Origin: Purpureocillium takamizusanense
Taxonomy: Eukaryota; Ascomycota; Sordariomycetes; Hypocreales; Ophiocordycipitaceae
Length of the DNA stretch: 64,000 nucleotides
Direction of reading: 5' to 3'
Assembly: GCF_022605165.1 (NCBI RefSeq)
Contig: NC_063069.1
Location: forward strand, 5,580,001-5,644,000
Shown here one piece after another: positions 34,638-45,017 of this stretch. Each line of letters begins with the position of its first letter. Position 1 is the stretch's first letter. The notes beneath the pieces were generated by a model, which was given only the letters and a program-made list of their open reading frames with translations, searched no databases and was not told the origin of the DNA. Position numbers and translations under genes: made by a program.

Positions 34638-35859
34638 GGGGTTCAAGTACATGTAATCTAGTCCAAGTTATCACCATAAATTGAATTGCCAAAATGGAGA
34701 CTAGGGGCCGGCGGCTTCCCAGGGCGCCATCAAACACCCCATGCACCGGGATCGTCAGAGCGAGGCTTGCGTAACTTGCGAGCTGCTAAGCCGGTAAGGT
34801 ATCACCAGGTCCCCTTTTCACCTCTCAATTCGGCAACCAGCAGCCAGCCGCGGCTTATTGACCGCAATGTCCAAGAGCTCAGGCATGCGAATGTCGGCAC
34901 ATATCGCCCGTGAGCCCCGAGTATCACGATGCACGTTAATTTCAGCAGGGAATGGAATTCAAGGAGGAGTCCGATACAGTCTCCAAACGGTTTAATGATA
35001 CTGTTGTGCGATGCCTTCGCGCGACGCATTGAACGGCATGGCGATCAAGATCAAGGAAAACCCAACGTAACTGAGATACTTAACATAGCACCAACGCAGC
35101 GCTTTTGTGTTTGTTAGACGCCATCATGAAAGGCAGAGGTTAGCGGTAATACTCATAAGCATTTGAACAGCTTTTCAAGACTGATGATTACGAAGTAACA
35201 AAGTCGACATGCGGGCGATTACATCTGGCGGCTGATGTACCGTCTTCGGGGCATGTGCGGAACAGGCAGGCACCCTGAAGATCCAAGCGCACATCTCCAG
35301 GCTTGCTGGGGTACTTCGTACGACGTCGTCATAGACGATCGGATATCTCATATCAATGCCCAACGTGGCCAGATATGACCATGTTGTCTGGAAGATGGCG
35401 AGGCGCGCATTAACGAGCCATCGGATTATAGTCCCCCGTCAAGTGACGAAGCGCCCCGGGGTCCAAGATCCGTACTCACAACCGTTCGACTCGTTGTGCT
35501 TCTTGCCAGTAGAGTCATACTACCGTGCTACAGTCTGGTCAACTGTACCATCCGTCAAACACGACGAGTGGTCAGTACTCAAGGGACACATCGTTCACCC
35601 CCTAGCTCACTCGCTGCACCATACACAGGGCGGCTAGCATCGCGATTATAGCACGAACTCTTCATCCTTTGTCTGACGACAAAGGTATGTATTTACGACA
35701 CAACTTCATCACTTGAGTGGCTTCCACTCACCCCGTCCAGAATATGAGCACCATCGCAAGCTCTTTAATTCACAACAACACGCCAAACGTCCAAGGTACA
35801 TACACACGGCCTCAAGCCAGCCCCCCTCAAAACATCCTGCGCCGCGCAAAGACTACTCC
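34638..35859. other. Intergenic, 1.2 kb
   Basis: It contains two TACGAAGTA/TACTTCGTA elements (35189-35197 and 35312-35320) in opposite orientation, 115 bp apart. No gene is recognised. Confidence 0.5.
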
Positions 35860-36258
35860 CTACGCCTTCCCAGCCGTCTTCGGCTCCGCTCCCGCCGCGC
35901 CGCCGGACGTCTTTCGCGCATTCCGCGCCGCCAACCGCTCGCTCTTGCGCAGCTCGATGCACCTGACCGTGCAGTCCTTACACTTAGTCTCCGCCACGTA
36001 GTTGGTGGTGACGTCGAACTCGCCGTCGGGTGGGGACTTGGGGCACTCCCTCTGGCCCAGGACGGCGCCCTTGGCCATGACTTCCTGGCAGGGTTTGGCG
36101 ACTGTGCGCGGCAGGAATGCCTGTTCCTGGGGACACCACGTCCTGCCGACCATGTGCACGATTCGCCCGCGCACGACCTTGGTGCCCATGTGCTTCATAA
36201 CGCACGCCACGCCCTTGTCGCAGGGGCAGAAGAGGAGCTGCAGCTCGAAGTAACACAT
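35860..36258 (-). CDS. Small Cys-rich cytosolic protein, function unknown
   Basis: A 132-residue single-exon reading frame from ATG 36258 (MCYFELQLLFCPC). Cysteines occur in pairs that could bind zinc: CPC near the start, a single Cys at 19, TWCP, KPCQ, RECP, and KCKDCTVRC near residues 93-100. This layout resembles a loose group of small fungal proteins that start MCYFE and end in a CxxC-containing helix, but I know no function for them. The C-terminal 30 residues are basic and Ala-rich. There is no signal peptide. A GTACGA...CGCAG pair just upstream (about 36320-36276) may be a 5'-UTR intron, and the frame stays open upstream without an ATG. Confidence 0.6.
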   Translation of the reverse strand: MCYFELQLLFCPCDKGVACVMKHMGTKVVRGRIVHMVGRTWCPQEQAFLPRTVAKPCQEVMAKGAVLGQRECPKSPPDGEFDVTTNYVAETKCKDCTVRCIELRKSERLAARNARKTSGGAAGAEPKTAGKA

Positions 36259-39200
36259 GGGGCTTGGGGGGGTTCTGCGAGGGGGTGAGAGCACGCGCGG
36301 GGATGATAACGATCGTACCTTTTTCGATGAGTGATAAGGAGAGGAAGTGTGGTGATGGCGCGGTGATGGCTGGACAACCGGAAGTGTGACCCGGAGGATG
36401 GTCGTGTTGGTGTGAGAATGAGCGATGGTGCAGAAGAGGCAGAGACAACATCGTGGGAGCTTCGGGTGGTCATTTATATCTGAAATGTCTTGTGCTGTTG
36501 ATTCTCGATGTCCTGAATGTACGAATTCGTCATGAAGCTGTTCGGGAGAACGACCCGCGTCGCTCAACGGGAGCACAGCTACACGCCGGCACGGGCAACC
36601 ATGTCTGAAAGAGACGCCGTCAAAGACGCATTGCTAGCTGTGGTGCGTTCAACCATACAACAGCTTACAATTGGTTCATCATTACTCGCGTCTGCGCGTT
36701 GTACGGATAAAGTGCGTGCCCTGTTATAGTCATGGACGGGTACCTGCCAGTGACAAAGACATGGCGAAGCAGACGCGGGCCTCGATTCTCTTTGAACATG
36801 CGCACAACTCCACATGTCCAATCCGCCAGACCAACGCCTTTGACCAATCTCTCACTGTAAGATAGAATCGCCTCTACCGTTCAATTCCTTTCGGCGGCGC
36901 CCCTCGGAGCGGGCCGCCCGGCCCCACAGCTCCGTCGCCGTCCGTCCGCCTCTCCCGGTCCGTCATCCGGAGCCGAAACCCTGGGGGCGCACGTCCGGAG
37001 CTGCAGCGACGTTGCGCCACATTGTCAGAGGACAAAGAACACCCACCAACGACACCCACTCTCAAGGACGAAAATCCACAGGGCTCTCCAAGCTCGCAGC
37101 GAATCTTGAATCGAACCAGGCACTCCCGTGATGACGAGCCATCCGATTGGACGCCATCCAGCGGACTGGAGGCGGCCGCGCGCACTTTGAAGCTGCCCTG
37201 GCCCGCAGACCCCCCTGGTCATCCCTAGTCATCTCTTTACCTAGTCGAAATAGGCTCTACCGGCGCGTCGCGGAGTTCATGCAGCTACGCATCTTGAAGC
37301 CTTAACGCCGGTTTCTTATTTTCCACGTCATTCTTGACTCTTGTATCCCCGCAGATTCAGACTCGGCGCGCGCTGCACCACCACTTGCAACCCAACCGAC
37401 CCTTATTATTAGTATGGCTACTAACGTACTGAGCCATGGCCCAGTGCGCTCGCTCTCACAAGTATCAAGTCCGTCCTCGCGCCGCACGCACGCCTCGGCA
37501 ACGAGAAGCACCACCAAGCTGCCCTGCCTGCCGCGGCGCGCAAACTGGTTCAAGAACGAACGGCTCGTCAGAGACCAGGGTGCTTTTCCCCGCCGTGGCA
37601 TCGAAATGCACCTTACCCACGGGGGCCCACGCAAGGCAGGAAAACGGCATCGGCCGTGGTGGCCCGCCCCCGTCCACCATCCACCATCATCCTTCCACGC
37701 CAATGCTCCAGAAACCCCGGCCGGATAACAGGTACTACATAGTCCGAGCGACGTCGAACCGAAGCTTGCCACGCAGGGCGCTGCCAAGGTGCGGGTTAGA
37801 GCTAGTACGGAACAACAGGGCTGCTGCAGGCAAAGGCTTTGTAATAAGTAGCACTACTACCGCCACCACCACTGCTCTTGCCTTGTGTGTGTGTAGTCCG
37901 TCTACACGTAGCAGCTGCCGCATCGAGGCCCTGCCTCACCCCCCGGGAGATGCGGACGCGTTGGGCTTTGCGGGGCAAAGTAGGCAAGGAACAGCAAGGG
38001 GAGAGAACCTAGAGCTGGAGCCGTCCGGTCCGGCACATGAGAACGTGAGCGAGGCACTAACATCCCTCGGATAGACGCAAAAACGTCCTCCTTCGCCTCT
38101 TTCCAAGCAAGAAAGAATCGCGCGTGGTCGTGTCGCCCATCCCTCGCCGTCGTCTGGTGGTGGCGCCAACAGGTGCACCAGCCACCCCGCGTGTCAGACT
38201 TCGGGCGGCGCGGCCCCGGATCTCCGTTTTCCTGCTTTGCTTTGGGCCGCGGGTCCCCTCCCTCCCTCCTGAAGGCGTTCCTCCATTGTATTGTCTAACG
38301 TGCCGGATGTGACTGGCCCAGGTGCTTGGGCGATCCGGCTTATTAGATTTGTGTCGCAACAAAAAAATAAAAATAAAAACAAGGTCGAACGTCAAAACGA
38401 CGTCTGCACAACGGCCGTCGTGAAGCATCAGATAGCTGGGCCACTCACTCAGCGGGGCTGATGGATGAGCTGCGGGGTGACGATTGTCGTGAAGCGAGTC
38501 AACAAGCGCTCCGTCATCATACGATGTAATACTAGGTCTAGTACACACAAGATGGCCGCTTCCCGCTCGGTTCCCCGGTCCCCAATGCAACGTCGAGCGC
38601 AGCGGGTGGGTTCGGAGACTTGCCCTGGTCGACAACGTCTGGTCCCTGCTGCTCGGTGTTTGTTCCCCCCATTCACATGCCTCGCACGCGATCGTGGCCC
38701 AGGAGATTCGGCTCATGCACAAGGGACAGCACCTCTCAAACCAACCACTCTATGAATGAATGTCAGCCCGCCGTAAGCGTCATCTCGAAGCACAAGGGCC
38801 TCGAAACAGCCTCCAAGGGTAAGGTAGTTATACATTTTCATCACGGCGCTTTCAACGTGCCTGCCCCTGCCCAGCAGCGCGCCGCCGAGCCGGCAAGGAG
38901 AAAAGCCAGCCACAAGGCATGACCAGATGAACAGAACAGAAAAGAAGCAGCGGCCTGGCTTCTCCAGCAAATGGGATTGATTCATGGTCAGAGTGAGGCT
39001 CCTCCTCCGTCGACGCCACCACAACGTCCGTGCCGCATTCCTTCTCCACATGGCACGGGCACATGAAAGAAGAACGAACCAGCCCACGGCACCGTAACAG
39101 CACGTTCGACTGCCGCGGCTCGTTTTCCTCCCCCCCTCCACCATGTGCTACTACTAACTTACTCCGTGCTAGTAATCACTGCTGCGGCTGCTGCTGATGA

Positions 39201-40435
39201 TGCCAATGCTACCCCAGATCCCCCACACCACGCTAGCAGAAGGGCCCTGCCTGGCCTCATCACCATCGCTCGCTTGGCTGGGCTGGCGCCGTTATTGTTC
39301 TTTCCCCTACCCTGGCCTGGCGCGATCAGCGAATACACTGCCGCGTTGGTGTCCCATGTCCACTCGGCACCCCGTTTGGGGGGTGAGGCGCGATTGGACA
39401 ATGTCGCTCGCCGGCTTTGCTTGCTTGCTTGCTTGACTGACATTTGGCCGTTCGGCTCACTCAGGCACCCGAGGAACCCCCCCTCCCACCTTTTCTTTCA
39501 GCTGTCCTGGCCGTCCTTCCGTTAGTGGGGGAGAGACGGGCAAAGAGTTGGTAGGGACAGAAAGGGGACCAGTCTCGGAGGAAACGGCGTTGCAGGTTCT
39601 TGGGTGCGCGTACCTTTTGGCCATGCAGGACGTGCAGCACGGCATTTGCGCTTCACATGTACATAATTGCGTCGCAGCGCACGCACGCACGGTACATGGT
39701 AGGCCCCAATTGCACACCGTCATACGTATGTACGTACCCAGCATGCGTGGACAATTGGCCCGCCCGCTCTCCGCACGGTGGAAAGCAAGGCGAACCAACC
39801 CCGGACAAGACCAGACGGAGGGATTACCCACGAGTCGAGTCGAGTCGAGTCGGCACATGGCCGCCAAGTCGCAGCGGGCCACCCGGATCGCATCGCTCTC
39901 ACTCTCTCGCAACCACCCATCCTAGTAATCCCCCGGCCGTTCAGTTCTCCATCCATCCAGCCACTCACACACATGACATGGCGCCATGATCCCATCCCCC
40001 CCCCGGACGAGGGGCCCCAATCCGGCAAGGTCTCAAAGGTTCGGGATGCATCAACCCGCAGGCCTGCCCGCAGGGCGGTGGCCGAGCCGACCGCGGGGGT
40101 GGGCGAGGAGGGGGGGCCGGGCGGGTGGTAGTACGCACCAAGGAAGATGACGACGATCCATCATCCCCTTATTAGTGACTTGTTGTGGTCGACGTCTTCC
40201 CGCTGGGACTGACTGCTGGCTGGGGCCCGTAGGGACACACACGTCTGGTATATATAAAGCACGGCCCGACCGACGATCCCTCGCGAGGTCCTAGGCGAGT
40301 GAGTGCGTATATCTTTGTTCGCTCCATCCTCGTCCTCGCCTCGCCCACCCTTGTCGATCAGCATCGTCGGTCGGCTTCACTCACTCAACTCTTCTCAACT
40401 CACTCCACAGCAGCCCTCCTACACACACACACAAG
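36259..40435. other. Gene-poor intergenic, 4.2 kb
   Basis: No supported gene. Short ORFs lack motifs, signal peptides or splice logic. It has a (GAGTC)n run at about 39832-39852. The right end is the HsbA promoter. Confidence 0.5.
40249..40258 (+). promoter_or_regulatory. TATA box of the HsbA-family gene
   Basis: TATATATAAA lies about 178 bases upstream of the ATG, followed by a CT/CA-rich leader (CTCACTCAACTC, ACACACACAC). Assigned by position and sequence. Confidence 0.55.
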
Positions 40436-40957
40436 ATGCTCGTCTCCAACATCCTCCTCTCGGGCGTCGCCCTCGCCGCCACCGCCCTCGCCGACGGCAA
40501 GGCCATCGTCTCCGCCATGAACACCATCAAGGCCGACACCGTCGACCTCGGCAACCACGCCGCCGCCTTCAGGGGCGACATCCTCGGCGTCCTGCCCATC
40601 GCCATCGGCTCCCTCCACCTCCTCGACGACATCAAAAAGGGAACCAAGACGGCCTCGTCCTCCCAGCCCCTCACCACCCCCGAGGCCCTCGAGCTCGCCG
40701 GCGCCACCGGCGACCTCGCCAAGGAGGTCAACAAGACCCTCACCGCCATCATCGCCGCCAAACCAAAGTTCGACAAGCTCCTCGTCGTCAGCCCCATCAT
40801 CCTCCTCAACCTCGAGCAGCAGCAAAAGGCCACAAAGGACTTTTCCGCCAAGGTCGTCGAAAAGGTCCCCAAGGAACTCCAGGCCATTGCTCAGGGCCTC
40901 ATCAAGCCCATCGACGACGGCTTCACCCAGGCCATCGGCAAGTACAAGCTCTTCTAA
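40436..40957 (+). CDS. Hydrophobic surface-binding protein A (HsbA) family
   Basis: A secreted 173-residue helical protein in a single exon. The signal peptide is 1-19 (LVSNILLSGVALAATALA). The mature part has the HsbA layout: an N-terminal helix with regularly spaced hydrophobic residues (IVSAMNTIKADTVDLG), a middle segment with no cysteines, a helix around LAGATGDLAKEVNKTL, and a C-terminal ALIKPIDDGF-like segment (QGLIKPIDDGFTQAIGKY). In Aspergillus, HsbA binds hydrophobic surfaces and recruits cutinase-type esterases. Here the same role is an inference from family membership. Codon use is extremely C-ending, which with the TATA box and CA-rich leader suggests high expression. Confidence 0.88.
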   Translation: MLVSNILLSGVALAATALADGKAIVSAMNTIKADTVDLGNHAAAFRGDILGVLPIAIGSLHLLDDIKKGTKTASSSQPLTTPEALELAGATGDLAKEVNKTLTAIIAAKPKFDKLLVVSPIILLNLEQQQKATKDFSAKVVEKVPKELQAIAQGLIKPIDDGFTQAIGKYKLF

Positions 40958-41452
40958 AAGCGACCGAGCGACCGAGCCACCAGCGCGTGGCCCTCGGGCC
41001 CGATTCTGTGTGTATGACTTTTTTATATATGCTCGGTGCCCACGCGCGTGGCGGGCGGGGACCTGGTGTGTGTCATGTACATGGACGACGATGCCTGACA
41101 CGGCGTGGGCGGCGGCTTTTATATGACTCGTAAAGCTGCCCTGCAAGCGAGCGAGCGAGCAAGACTTCCTGTACATATTTGTCCAGACGACAAACCAAAA
41201 TATACGATACGTGGGGCGCGCCCAGCAGCGTCTGAATGACAAGAGGCTACACTTTCCACTGCTTTTCTCACCCATATCATCACAACAGTGCCGTATAAGC
41301 AGGCCGCTCGTCAACATCCTTCAACAGTTTTGGATATAGTTAAACCCCTCTCTCCAATCGCTTGGCCCCCCGATACGTTCTTTTAGCCTCACGCGAACGA
41401 GGCAACTAACAGACTTGGGCATCAGGTCAACCCAACCGGACCTCGGAAACAT
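40958..41452. other. Convergent intergenic between HsbA and aminotransferase genes
   Basis: About 500 bp of 3' regions. A GCGAGCGAGC run lies at about 41147-41160. No gene is seen. Confidence 0.5.
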
Positions 41453-42729
41453 CTAGTCCAGCTGATCCACCGTCTGCTCCACGCCGTTGCCGTTCTTCTT
41501 CTCCGTGCCGGCGACCTTGCCGTCGGCCTCGGAGACCAGGAACCGCCAGCCGAACTCATCCTTGGTCTTGCCCAGCTGGATGGCCTTGAGCTGCGTGAGC
41601 AGCTTCACGCACGCGGGGCCGGCCTCCTCCTGTGCGTCCGGCATGTATGTAACCGTCTCAGACTCGGCATCGGCCGTCACGCGCGGGCCGGCGGGTAATG
41701 TGGCGGCGCCCTGGTGCTGCTTGCGGCGGGTGATGGAGCGGATGGGCACCAACGCGGCGGCGGTGCCGGCGGCGACGACCTCGGTGAAGGCGGGCAGCTC
41801 GCCGTACTTGATGGGGCGCTTCTCCGTCTTCCAGCCCCAGCTCCGGGCAATCTGCAGGACGCTGTCGCTGGTGACGCTGTCGATGACAGAGGTAGAGTCG
41901 GGGACGACGAGGGTGACGTCGCCTTGGCCCTTGTCAGCGATGCCGATGAAGCCGCTGGTGCTGAACTCGTCCACATCCTCGTGGCGGGCGCTGTCGAGAT
42001 GCAAGGTGATGCCATAGCCGTCCTTGCCGGCCTTGTCGCTCCAGCGCAGGACGGGGGCGTAGTTGCCGCCGATCTTGGCATTGCCGGTGCCGTTGGGGGC
42101 AGCGCGGTCAAAGTCGTCGAGGATGAGGGCCTTGACGGGGTGGGAGCCGTGGTAGACGCCCGTGGGGATGACGAAGACGCAGAAGGTGTACTCTTCGGGG
42201 GCGGTCAGGCCGAGCTGGGCGCTGGAGCCGTAGAGCTGGGGGCGGACGTAGAGGGCAGCGCCCGTCTCGTGGGGGGGCACGAAGGTGGCATTGAGAGCGA
42301 CGGCGGCGCGGCAGGCGTCGAGGAACATCTTCTCGGGGACGCGGGGCATGGAGGCGACGTCTGCCGAGTGCTGCATGCGGACAGCGTTGCGGTCGGGGCG
42401 GAAGATGGCGATGTCGCCGTCGCCGGGGCCGCGGAAGGCCTTGAGGCCCTCGTAGGCCTGCTGGCCGTAGTTGAGGGCGGGCGCCATGCCGTGGATGCGA
42501 ATGTAGGGGTCGGCGACGAAGCGCAGGGGCGTCCACTCGCCCGTGGCCTTGGAGTAGGTCGACTCGATGTGGCCGTTGACTGTTGGGGAAGAGGGATCAG
42601 TTAGCGGTGCTGCTGCCGTTGTTTCCCGCGGTGGAGGCGGCAAGAGACGGCCAACGCACCTTCGCGAACGCGGAAGCCGACATTCGACCAGTCAATGGTG
42701 TTGACGGGAGGCGGAGGGAAGGCAGCCAT
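41453..42729 (-). CDS. Branched-chain amino-acid aminotransferase
   Basis: A PLP enzyme that interconverts leucine, isoleucine and valine with their 2-oxo acids. Two exons (42729-42660 and 42579-41453) give 398 residues, the usual size. The 80-bp intron (GTGCGT...CAACAG) is phase 1 and joins VGFRVRE to VNGHIESTYSK, matching the family N-terminus. Fold-type IV landmarks are MAPALNYGQQAYEGLKAFR, the substrate Arg/Tyr region ALYVRPQLYG, and PLP-binding Lys at about residue 192 in NAKIGGNYAP. Also present are GFIGIAD (SGF-type PLP phosphate loop), GELPAFTEVVAAGTAAAL and a C-terminal KTKDEFGW segment. There is no strong mitochondrial presequence, so a cytosolic isoform is likely. A (GGT)n tract in the leader (42755-42774) precedes the ATG. 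Confidence 0.93.
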
Positions 42730-45017
42730 GGCGAACGAGTGTGTGTGTCGCGGTGTGGTGGTGGTGGTGGTGGTGATGATGAAGATGGTGAAGCCGACGA
42801 CGATGGTGGTGTTGCACCAACGGCGGGATGCGACGGCGGGTAGGAGGAGCTTGGATCCGCACGTGTCCAATCGACGTAGTAGCCGCTCGTGTAAGGTGCG
42901 AGAACAGTCGCAAGCAACAAGGTCAACTGTTCAACCCCTGGGGAAATGGAATTGGCGTAAAGAGGTGGACTGGATGATGGCGAGTGACGACGGCTGGGAA
43001 GCAGAGAAAGAAAGAAGAATCAAGTTGCGCCCCCCGCCACGCACGCACGCACGCACGCCGCCAAAACTGGACCCTGACCCTGATGAAGCGGAACGGACTG
43101 GGCTGGAGTGGACTGTGTGACTCGTACCGTCTGAACGCGTGGGTTTGGGTGGGTGGATGGATGGATGCCCGAGGGGTCCAACAGGCGGCGCTGGCACAAC
43201 CGGCCCCCCGATGTCGGGCTGCGGGGTCGTTTGATTCCATTCCACGGGTACCGAGTACTAACGTAGGCGGGCACCTCAGGCGGGAGCCCGCTGCTGTTGG
43301 CTGCCTGGGGCGCCGCATCCGGTGGTGCCGGAAGGTTCCCACAGCTGTTCCATGCCGCTGAAACCAACCCAGAGCCCTGCTTGGGGGCGCCGGTGCTGAC
43401 CTCTCTGGCCCAAGTTCGAACCGGTCCTTGAAGCGGTCCGCTGCTCGGCTTCCGTTTTCCTCCATCCAAGGCGACCTCACCACCACATCCAATTCTTCCG
43501 ACTATTTTAATTCCCTGGGCGGGTCCGGTGCACTCGACAAGCGCTGACGGCCCTATCTATACCCATCGAGGGGGTCGATTTCTACGCAATGTTCTTTCGG
43601 GCCACCCCAGAAGAGGAGCCGACACTCACCCTCACATCTACCATACCCTACTGTATGCATACTGTACTTCGTAGCTCCCAACACCAACAAGGGATCACCG
43701 GGCACACATCACCACCAGCGATGGTCAACTACAGACTCCGTACCTCTCTCTACACATGCACGTTCGACACAGCAACCACACAAGTCCCCTGTTCCTCCCT
43801 CCCTCCCCTCCCTCCCCTCCCACTCCACCACATACCTCCTACAGCCAACATCCAACATCCCACATCCAAGACCTTGTATCGACTGTTTCTCGCCTTTTTG
43901 GCGCGCCTCATCCAGGCATTGCATTACCTCGGCACTCGCGCTTTGCTCGCTTGCTGCCGCCATCACTCGACAGCCGGAAACCGCCCGTCCCTGGCCGCAC
44001 TCCCCACGTCTACCTATTATGGAGGCCCTCTCACCGACACACGGCCCCCAAAACTCTGCACGTAAATAGATTGAGACTTCGTCCTCGTCGTCGTCCTCGT
44101 CGCGTTGTACCGCACTCCGTGCATTGTACACCCTTTCTTTGCGCAAACGAACGAATGTAGAGAGAATTTTCCACCCGTGCACAGCATCAAGCTGACGTCC
44201 GTTGCCCCAAAAACGAACCACCTCCGTGTCGGCCGGTCACTCATCACTCCACGCCCCCCTCACAGTCTCCATCCGACGCCTCGCCTCACTTCGTCGTCAA
44301 AATCTGACAGACCCTCTCCGCTTCGTCGCCACCACCGGCGCCGGGCTCGAATTGTCGGTTTTATCACCGCACTCGTTGTCATCGGCCACGTGTGATGTGG
44401 TGCTGCCTGTCTCGTCACTGCCACGCAGATCCTCCATCTACCATCACTAGACAACTCATCTTCAAGCATGACACGCATTCACAAGCCAGTCTATACAATG
44501 ACGCTTTTGCAGCGACGCTCATCCGTTTCGTTTACTCCATGCCACCCTCCCTACTCCATAGCTACATCGCCCCTGTACATTTCACGTCACACACCGCCGC
44601 CCTACGTCTTTCGCCGCTTCCTCCTGCTCATTAGACCTTGGCCAGTGCATCTCCTTCACCGCCACGGCCACCGCAGTCCTTGTTCATAGTGCAAAACGAG
44701 TGTACAGCGAGACGAGGCACTTGCGAATCGTTGCCCAAGGAAATCGAGTCCCGCCAAAAGCCATGGCGGGCTGCGTTTCCCAAACGCTCGATGCCAACGC
44801 GCGCCACATGCCGCGAGGCTGCCGCTGAGGCTTTCTTTCTTGTTTCGCGTCGCCACGCAGCTCGTGTCTTGTGCCCGGGCTGCTTTTCAAGTTGTGTCCA
44901 GTAAAACTCCCTGTCCGCCCATATTTCCTTGTGTATCATACCCTTCATGCCAAACCCCAGACGCCTTGCAAGAATAATAGCCAGTGAAATCCACGTCAGC
45001 ACCACCCCACCGCCCTC
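42730..45017. other. Intergenic, 2.3 kb
   Basis: It holds the aminotransferase promoter and leader with (GGT)n, a CCCTCC-rich tract (about 43796-43826), one TACTTCGTA element (43665-43673), and presumably the 3' UTR of the trehalose complex gene. No gene is recognised. Confidence 0.5.

Noticed and set aside
40400..41317. A 305-codon minus-strand ORF
   Set aside because: Antisense of the C-ending codons of the HsbA gene, yielding an acidic Gly-rich product without motifs.
41714..42604. A 296-codon plus-strand ORF
   Set aside because: Antisense shadow of the aminotransferase.
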